7,222 bases of DNA, from the NCBI GenBank assembly GCA_028293305.1, contig JAQGPD010000077.1:1-7222 (forward strand). Direction: 5' to 3'. Origin of the DNA: Verrucomicrobiales bacterium. Lineage in GTDB: Bacteria > Verrucomicrobiota > Verrucomicrobiia > Verrucomicrobiales > V1-33. Each line of letters begins with the position of its first letter. Within the stretch, counting starts at the first letter, position 1. The notes under the pieces were generated by a model. That model ran no database searches and was not told the DNA's origin. It was given only the letters and a program-made list of their open reading frames with translations. Below, one piece after another: positions 1-5,945 of the stretch. A program made the position numbers and the translations under genes.

Positions 1-22
1 TCGCGGTCCTTTGGGAGGGAAC

Positions 23-39
23 GCGACTTTGCAAGTCGC
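23..39. repeat. Perfect hairpin, 7-bp arms, 3-nt loop
   Basis: GCGACTT and AAGTCGC pair perfectly around TGC, preceded by a purine-rich stretch (GGGAGGGAA, 14-22). No U-tract follows on either strand, so it is not an obvious terminator. Its layout, a G/A-rich head then a short GC hairpin, resembles the hairpins near 5400 and 5510. I see no gene in positions 1-89, though the window edge may cut something. Confidence 0.5.
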
Positions 40-89
40 CCCGGCTGCCATGGTTTTGGCGGCTATGTAGTTAGGCAGCTTGTCCTGAC

Positions 90-122
90 AAAAAGCAAAA
101 GGTCTCCCCAACCCGGAGAACC
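90..122 (-). terminator. Rho-independent terminator closing the minus-strand operon
   Basis: Read on the minus strand, GGTTCTCC, a seven-base loop, then GGAGACC form a stem of seven pairs with one bulged T. It is followed at once by TTTTGCTTTTT. The hairpin begins 10 nt after the stop codon of the small membrane protein. Stem, position and U-tract together make a convincing intrinsic terminator for the transporter operon. Confidence 0.75.
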
Positions 123-132
123 CTCCGTCTTG

Positions 133-633
133 TCAGGTGATGAACGGATTCGTGCGCACGCGGATGTTGTGGCGGCGGGCGGGGCGGGGGCTGGTGATGA
201 AGGTGGCGATGAGGAGCAGGGCCAGGCTGACGCCGAGCACCCAGGCGCCGTGGCAGATGCGGATGTCCAACATTTTACTCATGTCGCCCATGGAGGTGCC
301 GGAGGCGATCATTTCATCGTTCATGGCTTTGAGTTTCTGCAATTCGTTATACTGATTGCAGGCGACCCCGCCGGCCAGTCCGATGGCGATGCCGGCGAGG
401 ATGCCGGCAGGGTGGCGGAGGCGGACGAGGGTGGCGAGGGCGGAGGCGATGACGAGGCCGCGGAGGATTTGGCCCTGGAGCTTGCCGGTCTCCATGAAGG
501 TCAGCGGCTCGCCCATGCCAGGCACCTGCACGAGGGGCAAGGTCAGGGAATAAACGGCGGCGGAGGCGGAGAGGACCACGACGATTTTCCAAAGATGTCG
601 GCGGAGAAAAGAACTGAAGGTGGGAGCCGGCAT
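133..633 (-). CDS. Small four-helix inner-membrane protein, unknown family
   Basis: The 166-residue product has four predicted membrane helices at about residues 15-37, 56-72, 76-93 and 126-147. Basic clusters (RR at 11-12, RLRH at 71-74, and an Arg-rich tail after 148) alternate with the helices, so positive-inside places both ends and the 71-75 loop in the cytoplasm. The two periplasmic loops are about 38-55 and 94-125; the second is polar and Met-rich. I recognise no family and no catalytic motif. The gene starts 51 bp after the FHA-ABC transporter on the same strand and is followed by an intrinsic terminator, so it is probably the last gene of that transcript. An accessory subunit of the transporter is an inference from position and topology only. 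The ATG has no Shine-Dalgarno; a C-rich tract sits directly before it. The reading frame is convincing because of its clean helix and charge pattern. Confidence 0.85.
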   Translation of the reverse strand: MPAPTFSSFLRRHLWKIVVVLSASAAVYSLTLPLVQVPGMGEPLTFMETGKLQGQILRGLVIASALATLVRLRHPAGILAGIAIGLAGGVACNQYNELQKLKAMNDEMIASGTSMGDMSKMLDIRICHGAWVLGVSLALLLIATFITSPRPARRHNIRVRTNPFIT

Positions 634-636
634 GGA

Positions 637-660
637 GGGGGGTTGGGGAGGGGAGGGGGG
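637..660 (+). other. Strong G-quadruplex motif in operon spacer
   Basis: Four G-runs of 6, 4, 4 and 6 bases are separated by loops of TT, A and A. This is a canonical and unusually tight G4 motif. It lies on the plus strand, which is the template strand for the transporter operon, between the transporter stop and the start of the small membrane gene. The mRNA carries the C-rich complement just upstream of the ATG. Whether it folds in vivo cannot be told from sequence. Confidence 0.7.
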
Positions 661-684
661 TTGAAGAGCGGAAAAGGACGGATT

Positions 685-3600
685 TTATTTGCCGGATTGC
701 CGGGAGCGCAGGCCAAGGAAGACGATAACATAGCACGCGGCAAACCATCCGGCGAGCACCGCGATGGCATTGAAGGCGGGGCCGAGGGCGGTGTAGATGG
801 TGAAGCGCGGATATTTAACGTCGTTCCGGACGCTGACCATGTCTTTCTTTTTCCCTTTTTCCTTGATGACGGAATGCGTGCCGACCTGCGCATGGTGGAC
901 GGCGAGGTTTTGCCAGGCGGTGTTGTAGTCGGAGGTTTTGTCGAATTTCTGGGTCGCCGGATCCTCGAGCACATCGCTGCCGGGGCGGAGGACGTCGGGG
1001 CTGACGCGGTTCCATTCCTGGCTGTTCACTTTTTTCCCGTCCTCAAGCTCGTATTCGGATAGGACAATCTCCTCGCCGTCGAGCATGAGGGTGCGGCGTT
1101 TTTTGCCCTTGGGGTGGTCCTGCGGCGGGATGTTGGGATTTGGCGGGACGTCGATTTCCTTGATCTCGGCGGCGTTGACATTCACGCGGCGGCCATCGTC
1201 ATCGCGCCGGGGCACCCACCAATTCACCTCTTCCTGCGCGGCGTCGGGAGTGAGGAAAACGGGGATTTTGGTGCTGTTGGAGAGGTAGGGGGTCTGCTGG
1301 CCGTAAATCTGCGCCACCTCCATGACTTTCTCCGCGGCATTGCTGGGCATGAAGGGGCTGAAACCGCGGACGCTGCGCGACATTTCCGGCAGGGTGACCA
1401 CAAATCCGCCGAACAAAATCTGCGGGATCAACATGAGCGGCACCCACATGACGGCCTGGGTCTCGCTCTGGACGAGGGCGGAAATCGCCAGGCCCATGGA
1501 CACGCCCACGACGGCGGTGAGCAGCAGGGCGAGGACGCGCAGGCCGATGGAGGTGAGCACGACCTGGGTCAGGGGCAGGCCCTGCTGGAGGCGCTTGGAG
1601 CCGTCGGCATTATAAAGCGGGGCATCATTGTCCTCGGGGTCGAGGAGCGGCTTCGCGCCGGAAGTCAGGATGTTGTCCTCCATGGAAAGATAGCGCGCCA
1701 AACCGGTTAGGACGCCGCGGCTGAAAAGGCCGGAGGACGGCGGCGGCGGGATCACGTCGGGAGCGGGCGGCGGGGTGTCGGCGCGGGGCGCGGCCGGGGT
1801 GTCGGCGGCAGCCGTGGTGGCGGGCTCGCGGGGGCGGATTTCGCCGGCGGATTCGAAGAGTTTTTTCTCCTCCTCGGTGAGTTGTTGCTCCGTGCCATCG
1901 GCAATGACCACGTCCTCGCCCGGAGGGGCCGGGGCGGCGCTGGGCGGGGCGGCGGGCGGCGGGGGTTGGTCGGCTTCGATGCGTTGTTCGAGTCGGGCGC
2001 GGAAGTTGTCCTCTTTTTCGTAAACGATTTTCCGTTCCTTGACCGGAGCGCCATTTTCCATGACCGGGCGGCCGGAAGCGTCGGTTTTTTCGACCTGTTT
2101 GGAAATGGCCATGCCGCGGTCCGGCGGGTGGAAGATGGCGGCGGAGACGATAACCGTGAAAAACAACAGCATAGCCTGCGTGGCCGTGATAGCCGTTAAA
2201 AAGGCGAATTTACTTTGGATATAAACATTGATGCCCTGACCGGAAACGCGCTCGCGGCGGAAGACGGGGAGTTCGCTGACAATTTGCTGCGCGCCATTGG
2301 AGGTGCCGAACCACAGCGTGGCGACCACACATAGAAACATGCGGAATCCGGGATCGTCGCTGACCCAGCCGACCATGACGCCGATGGCCAGGGCTTGCGC
2401 CAGAAGGAAGACGAGATTGGTGGGCAGGCGCAGAAAAGCGCGCGGCAGGCGGTCGGCGCGCAGCACCTTCCATTGCCGCTGCAGCAGGATCAGCAGCGTG
2501 GAAAGATAACCGACCTGCGTGCGCGGGACAGTGGATTGGGTGGTTAGGATGGAGTTGGGGACCGGGACGCGCGTCCGGGCGACGCGGGCGGGTTCGGTGA
2601 CGAGAAATCGCTGTTCCCATTCCTCGGCGGTGACCTCGCGGCCGCCCGCATCCTTGCCCTCGTCCAGCATGCCGTAGATTTTTTCCAAAGGCGCTTCCTG
2701 CACCTGCGACCCATCCTCGAATCCCTCGCCGGACCCCGCCTGCGAGGCCCTGACATACGCGCCGCTGGACCGCCCGTCATCGCCGGGGGCATTCACAAAA
2801 TGCGACCGCGCCTCATCCGGCGTGCCCATGAAAACAAGACGTCCGCCCTGGATGAAACAGATGCGGTCAAACAGGTGCGCCCGCTGCAGAACGTGGGTGG
2901 TGCAGATGACCGTGATCCCCGTCAGGCTCAGGGACTGGAGCAGGTCCATAAGCTTGGCCTCGGTCGCGGGATCGAGGCCGCTGGAGGGCTCGTCCAGGAA
3001 GAGGACGGAAGGTTTTGTCAGGAGTTCGGTGGCGATGCTGACGCGTTTCCGCTGACCGCCGGAGAGCATGGAGACGCGCTTGTGGCGGTGGGGTGCAAGG
3101 CCGAGGCGCTCGATGATGCCGTCCACCAGTTCCCGGATGGCGTGGCGGGGTTGTTTCAGGCGCAGGCGGGCGCTGAAGGTGATGGCCTCGGTAACTGTTA
3201 GTTCGCGGTGGACAATGTCGTCCTGCGGGACAAACCCAATGGACAGGGCGCGCAATTGCTCGCGGTCCTCCAGCTTCACGCCATTGATCATGACCTCGCC
3301 GGCGGTGGCGGGATTCACGCCGCAGATGGCATTCAGCAGGGTGGATTTTCCCTGGCCACTGCCACCGAGAATGCCGATGAATTCGCCGCTTTTGACATCA
3401 AGCGTGATCTCCTTCAGAATGGTCAGCGGCTGGCCTTTCACCATGACCTGAACCGTCAGGGCGCGGCCGAAAACATTTCCGCCGACGCCGGGGAAAACGC
3501 GGCGCAGCGCCTGGCCGGTGAACTCGAAGTGATAGTCCCGGACACTGAAGCGGTCGCCGAATAGCAACTTTTCCCTGGCAAATCCCCGGCCGTTCAGTCG

Positions 3601-4188
3601 GCTGGAGGACTCGCTCACCGCCACCAGCCAGTAGGCGCCGTTCTCATATTCCAGCCGCAGATGCTCGCGGGAAATGCCGCGGTCCTCCGGATCCAGGTCC
3701 CAACGCACCGTCTCGCCGCCGGGCAGGGGCGGGGCGGTTTGGGGATTTTTCCGGCCGATGATGACGCGTCCCTGGGCGAGCGGGAGGACTTCGTGGGGAG
3801 TGCCCGCAACCTCGGGGGCGGCGGGTTTTTTAAAGAAATACCACGGGCCGGCCGGGGTGTTGGAGCCCGGGGTCAGCAGCCGGATTTCCGTCAGGTTTTC
3901 CAACGGAGTGGTCAGCGCCTCGGGACGCGGGGCGCCGGTGGGATCTGTCAGGACGCGGCCTTCCTCGTCAGTGGAAAAAACCACCTGCGGGCTGCCGTCG
4001 AGGATGACGCGGCCATCCGCGCGGCCCTTCAGGAGCCAGGTCGCCTGGGCGGCGTTCCACGAAAGCCGCACGGGATCCGCGGCGGGGGCGGCGGCGGCGG
4101 TGTCCGGAAACAGGAAATCGGAATTACGCGGGAGGGGAATTTCCTGCGTGGCGCCGGCGGCATTGAAATAACAAAGGAATCCCTCCAT
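685..4188 (-). CDS. FHA-domain ABC transporter, fused ATPase and ABCG-type permease
   Basis: The 1167 residues read in order as follows. Residues 1-125 are a beta-rich region. An FHA domain (about 131-225) keeps the phosphothreonine-binding residues G145-R146, S173-x-x-H176 and N199-G200. An ABC ATPase (about 240-465) has Walker A GGSGQGKS (275-282), Q322, signature LSGGQ (375-379), Walker B VLFLDE (395-400), D-loop SGLD and switch H432, all intact. A linker (466-585) precedes an ABC-2/ABCG-type permease with helices near 590-609, 615-634, 660-685, 877-905, 911-932 and 1132-1158. The RRER segment (644-647) fits the cytoplasmic coupling loop of ABCG proteins. By that topology the inserts 686-875 (Pro/Ala-rich at 741-818) and 934-1130 are periplasmic. 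The architecture resembles mycobacterial Rv1747, an FHA half-transporter regulated by a Ser/Thr kinase, but is longer because of the inserts. It probably works as a homodimeric exporter; the substrate is unknown. No Shine-Dalgarno precedes the ATG. Confidence 0.93.
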   Translation of the reverse strand: MEGFLCYFNAAGATQEIPLPRNSDFLFPDTAAAAPAADPVRLSWNAAQATWLLKGRADGRVILDGSPQVVFSTDEEGRVLTDPTGAPRPEALTTPLENLTEIRLLTPGSNTPAGPWYFFKKPAAPEVAGTPHEVLPLAQGRVIIGRKNPQTAPPLPGGETVRWDLDPEDRGISREHLRLEYENGAYWLVAVSESSSRLNGRGFAREKLLFGDRFSVRDYHFEFTGQALRRVFPGVGGNVFGRALTVQVMVKGQPLTILKEITLDVKSGEFIGILGGSGQGKSTLLNAICGVNPATAGEVMINGVKLEDREQLRALSIGFVPQDDIVHRELTVTEAITFSARLRLKQPRHAIRELVDGIIERLGLAPHRHKRVSMLSGGQRKRVSIATELLTKPSVLFLDEPSSGLDPATEAKLMDLLQSLSLTGITVICTTHVLQRAHLFDRICFIQGGRLVFMGTPDEARSHFVNAPGDDGRSSGAYVRASQAGSGEGFEDGSQVQEAPLEKIYGMLDEGKDAGGREVTAEEWEQRFLVTEPARVARTRVPVPNSILTTQSTVPRTQVGYLSTLLILLQRQWKVLRADRLPRAFLRLPTNLVFLLAQALAIGVMVGWVSDDPGFRMFLCVVATLWFGTSNGAQQIVSELPVFRRERVSGQGINVYIQSKFAFLTAITATQAMLLFFTVIVSAAIFHPPDRGMAISKQVEKTDASGRPVMENGAPVKERKIVYEKEDNFRARLEQRIEADQPPPPAAPPSAAPAPPGEDVVIADGTEQQLTEEEKKLFESAGEIRPREPATTAAADTPAAPRADTPPPAPDVIPPPPSSGLFSRGVLTGLARYLSMEDNILTSGAKPLLDPEDNDAPLYNADGSKRLQQGLPLTQVVLTSIGLRVLALLLTAVVGVSMGLAISALVQSETQAVMWVPLMLIPQILFGGFVVTLPEMSRSVRGFSPFMPSNAAEKVMEVAQIYGQQTPYLSNSTKIPVFLTPDAAQEEVNWWVPRRDDDGRRVNVNAAEIKEIDVPPNPNIPPQDHPKGKKRRTLMLDGEEIVLSEYELEDGKKVNSQEWNRVSPDVLRPGSDVLEDPATQKFDKTSDYNTAWQNLAVHHAQVGTHSVIKEKGKKKDMVSVRNDVKYPRFTIYTALGPAFNAIAVLAGWFAACYVIVFLGLRSRQSGK

Positions 4189-4244
4189 GACAGGTCAGGC
4201 GGACCGCCGTTTTTTCCCGGCCGGTGCGGTGAGTTCGGGTTGAT

Positions 4245-4264
4245 GAATTGAATCGAATTGAATC
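4245..4264. repeat. Tandem 10-bp direct repeat upstream of transporter
   Basis: GAATTGAATC occurs twice back to back with no mismatch, 57 to 76 bp before the transporter start codon. It lies in the leader or promoter region and could be a regulator site, but two copies in this AT-richer stretch could also be chance. Confidence 0.5.
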
Positions 4265-4284
4265 GGATAGGGGCGGAAGTTCGG

Positions 4285-4318
4285 AATATAAAATAGCAAA
4301 TTGCCTGGCGGACTTTCA
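4285..4318 (-). promoter_or_regulatory. Possible promoter for transporter (AT-rich island)
   Basis: In otherwise GC-rich DNA, the minus strand carries overlapping -10-like words (TATTTT at 4295-4290 and TATATT at 4290-4285). The best -35 candidate is poor (TGAAAG at 4318-4313, 17 bp from TATTTT). The AT island about 100 bp upstream of the ATG is suggestive, and the transporter may instead be read through from the lipoprotein gene. Confidence 0.22.
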
Positions 4319-4423
4319 CGATCCGGTTTCAGCCAGGCGGCGCGCGGTCGGATTGGATAGGGTCGGCCACGTCAGGGCGGTCAGAGGAGCGGGAACCGGC
4401 CGGGGCGCGGAAGAGGCGCAGCA

Positions 4424-5224
4424 TCAGGGATCGCCGGGGAATTTGATCGGCGGAAGCTTGATGAGATTTTTCCCGCCGAAGGGCACGGATTCGGGGACGT
4501 CGGGTTTCGGTTCCGGCTTGGGCGGCGCGGGGGTGGGGGCCGGCGGCGCGGAAGGGGAGTTTTTGGCCACGTCCGGGGCGGGCGCGGGCCCAGGCGACGG
4601 CGCGGAGGTGGCGGCCGGGGCGGCATTTCCGGCGGCGGCTTGTTTGGCGAAACCGACGACTTCGTCCGCGGAGGGGAAGGACCAATTTCCCTGGAAGTCG
4701 GCGGTGACGGGCACCTGGGCGGTGAAGGCGCGGCCGCCCTGCTCCAGCTTGATGCCGATGGAGGTGCGGAAGGGTTTCACGTCCTCCACGGTGACTTCGG
4801 GCTGCTCGTAGCCTTTGACCTGATAGTCGGATAGGGCGTCCTTCCATTCCTTTTTCTTCTCCAGAAAACCATTCACGAAGGAGTTCTCGATCGCCTTGGC
4901 ATCGATGCCGGCGAGCGGGTTGGCCTGGACGGCTTTCGCCTTGGCGGCGAGTTCCTGCAGCTGGTGGTTTTCCTCCTCCAAGGCGGCGATCTTTTTCCGG
5001 AGATCCGCGGCTTCCGCAGGATCCGAGCCGGAGGGCGCGACGGAGGCGGGCGGGGCCTCGGCGACTTTTTTCTTCAACTCCGTGACAGCGGCCTCCGCCT
5101 GTTTGGCACGGGCCTCGGCATCCGCCAGGCGGGCTTGGACCTGACCATCTTGTTGTTGGCAGGAGGCGCACAAAAGACCCAGCAAGGCGGGCAGCCCGCG
5201 TTTCAGTAAAGGAAGCGCTTTCAT
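4424..5224 (-). CDS. Coiled-coil lipoprotein with Pro-rich tail, unknown family
   Basis: I start at ATG 5224 (266 residues) because it opens a clean export signal. A GTG at 5257 would add 11 residues in front of it. Lys and Arg at 2-9 are followed by a hydrophobic stretch (10-20) ending at C22. The lipobox is unusual (C-A-S before C22, with Leu only at -4), so lipidation is probable, not certain. Two heptad-like, charge-rich helical stretches (about 24-55 and 70-99) suggest coiled coils, split by a Pro/Ser linker. A more globular segment follows (about 105-195), including WSFPSADEVV around 181-190. Residues 200-245 are Pro/Ala-rich, and the C-terminus is basic and hydrophobic (GGKNLIKLPP). 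I recognise no family. It lies upstream of the FHA-ABC transporter in the same direction with a 235-bp gap. A periplasmic partner of the transporter's large loops is inferred from position and Pro/Ala composition only. Confidence 0.85.
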   Translation of the reverse strand: MKALPLLKRGLPALLGLLCASCQQQDGQVQARLADAEARAKQAEAAVTELKKKVAEAPPASVAPSGSDPAEAADLRKKIAALEEENHQLQELAAKAKAVQANPLAGIDAKAIENSFVNGFLEKKKEWKDALSDYQVKGYEQPEVTVEDVKPFRTSIGIKLEQGGRAFTAQVPVTADFQGNWSFPSADEVVGFAKQAAAGNAAPAATSAPSPGPAPAPDVAKNSPSAPPAPTPAPPKPEPKPDVPESVPFGGKNLIKLPPIKFPGDP

Positions 5225-5237
5225 AGGTTTATCGTTC

Positions 5238-5269
5238 ACAATACTCCGGTTATGCACGTTTCAAGTCAA
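5238..5269 (-). promoter_or_regulatory. Weak sigma70-like promoter for lipoprotein
   Basis: The minus strand has TTGACT (5269-5264) and TATTGT (5243-5238), separated by 20 bp, which is longer than the usual 16-18. The -10 word ends 13 bp before the ATG at 5224, giving a very short leader. The location is right but the spacing is poor. Confidence 0.25.
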
Positions 5270-5271
5270 CC

Positions 5272-5297
5272 CGTTCAGCAAATAAATCGGATGAACG
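5272..5297. promoter_or_regulatory. Inverted repeat CGTTCA-N14-TGAACG, possible operator
   Basis: The 6-bp arms are perfect, with an AT-rich 14-bp spacer and a centre-to-centre distance of 20 bp, which would suit a dimeric regulator. A third CGTTCA lies at 5233-5238, between the repeat and the lipoprotein start. Six-base arms can arise by chance, so this is tentative. Confidence 0.3.
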
Positions 5298-5394
5298 CGG
5301 CACAGGGTTGTGATAACTGTTCGGCCTGACAAAGTCGTGCTCTCCTATGTGGTAAGTCTCCCGCTCCCGCCAAAACCTCCGACAGAAAAAGATA

Positions 5395-5525
5395 GGAGCA
5401 CGGGCCTCCCGGCCCGTGCGTGCCAAAAAGACAAAACCCACCCAAACCTCCCCTCCCCCTCCGGCAGCCCTCTCCACCCACCTACCAAAAACCCGGCTAA
5501 CACACGGCCAGGATGGCCGTGCTCC
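5395..5525. repeat. REPIN-like element: two hairpins in inverted orientation
   Basis: Hairpin 1 has perfect 9-bp arms (GCACGGGCC at 5398-5406, GGCCCGTGC at 5411-5419) around TCCC. Hairpin 2 has perfect 8-bp arms (CACGGCCA at 5503-5510, TGGCCGTG at 5514-5521) around GGA. The outer ends GGAGCACGG (5395-5403) and CCGTGCTCC (5517-5525) are exact reverse complements, so the two units are related and face each other across a spacer of about 80 bp. That layout is typical of REPINs, paired REP sequences mobilised by RAYT (TnpA_REP) transposases. No RAYT gene is in the window. The unit sequences differ in the stem but both still pair, suggesting selection on the fold. Confidence 0.65.
5437..5459 (-). 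other. G-quadruplex motif inside REPIN-like spacer
   Basis: The minus strand has G-runs of 5, 4, 3 and 3 bases with loops of 1, 6 and 1. It is weaker than the motif at 637-660 but canonical. The plus strand here is a nearly pure C/T/A tract, similar in texture to the C-rich leader before the small membrane gene. Confidence 0.5.
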
Positions 5526-5552
5526 CTTCCGCCAAGGACTCGAATCCTCCCC

Positions 5553-5819
5553 GTGATCACATCCCCACAACTCCGCCAGGCCCGCTTCGTAGGAGGCTGC
5601 ATTATTATCTCGAAGAAGAGTGGGCTGGAAATCCGTTTCCCGGTCCGGGACAATCCGAGGGTTGAGGGGGCCACCGTCGCCCAACTGAATCATATCGAAA
5701 TCTCGCCGATGGGACTGCATTGGCCGGATTTGGATGAAGACCTGAGTTTGTCAGGATTGGTGGAGGGGGATTTTGGGCCGCATGTGCGGCGGGGGTTGGC
5801 GGGTGGTTTGGAGAGTTGA
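5553..5819 (+). CDS. DUF2442-family small protein
   Basis: From GTG 5553 the product is 88 residues, the usual size for DUF2442. The evidence is the C-terminal motif GLHWPDLDEDLS (54-65) followed by a leucine and glycine-containing turn, which is the family hallmark in its W-P-x-L-D-E-D form. Ahead of it lie a predicted beta-strand pair (RFVGGCIIISKKSGLEIRFP, 11-30), an N-P-R motif (34-36) and AT-x-x-QL (40-45). The family's biochemical role is unknown; members often sit next to a DUF4160 protein in pairs thought to be toxin-antitoxin-like. No DUF4160 partner is visible here. The start is uncertain: no ATG lies near, an AAGGA sits 14 bp upstream, and the frame stays open leftward through the hairpin repeat. 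The REPIN-like element ends 27 bp before the start. Tail residues 76-88 look like loose read-on. Confidence 0.7.
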   Translation: MITSPQLRQARFVGGCIIISKKSGLEIRFPVRDNPRVEGATVAQLNHIEISPMGLHWPDLDEDLSLSGLVEGDFGPHVRRGLAGGLES

Positions 5820-5889
5820 AAACCGCGGTCCCGGAAGCTGCCGGCCGGGAGGCGTTATGGCTCAACGAGCGGCGCGGGTTGGTCCGCAT

Positions 5890-5945
5890 TTCGCGCGAAG
5901 GCCAGTCTTGACAAGAGGGCGGGATTTGAACGATTGAATGATATC
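5890..5945 (+). promoter_or_regulatory. Possible promoter region of exported protein
   Basis: A perfect TTGACA lies at 5908-5913, but no good -10 follows at 16-18 bp; the least bad words (ATTGAA, TTGAAT) are at 19-20 bp. If used, transcription would start almost at the ATG, giving a leaderless message. A 10-bp palindrome TTCGCGCGAA (5890-5899) sits just upstream and could be an operator. Confidence 0.28.

Larger units (their letters stand above)
5225..5552. other. Divergent intergenic region, 328 bp
   Basis: This gap separates the minus-strand lipoprotein from the plus-strand DUF2442 gene. It holds a weak promoter toward the lipoprotein, a CGTTCA inverted repeat, a REPIN-like hairpin pair and a polypyrimidine tract. 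Frames remain open across it on both strands, but their translations are Pro-rich or low-complexity, match nothing I know, and run through the hairpins. I consider it non-coding. Confidence 0.7.

Noticed and set aside
130..1062. Long plus-strand open frame (310 residues) opposite the membrane gene and the transporter end
   Set aside because: Its product is Gly/Asp/His-rich with no recognisable domain and lies antisense to two convincing genes; GC-rich codon bias explains it.
1920..1968. Several G-runs forming a G4 motif inside the transporter gene
   Set aside because: Explained by proline codons of the Pro-rich insert; not evidence of a separate element.
4303..4338. GCCTGGC/GCCAGGC inverted repeat as a terminator after the lipoprotein
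   Set aside because: Seven-bp stem with a 22-nt loop and an interrupted U-tract; too weak, although some termination there cannot be excluded.
4329..5171. Minus-strand frame of 280 residues overlapping the lipoprotein gene
   Set aside because: Arg/Gly/Pro-rich and out of frame with the lipoprotein that has a signal, coiled coils and a domain.
5310..5552. N-terminal extension of the DUF2442 gene from GTG 5310
   Set aside because: The added residues are Pro-rich read-through of the repeat element and would double the normal family length.
5250..5720. Minus-strand frame of 156 residues across the intergenic region
   Set aside because: It crosses the hairpin repeats and is antisense to the DUF2442 motif; no recognisable sequence.
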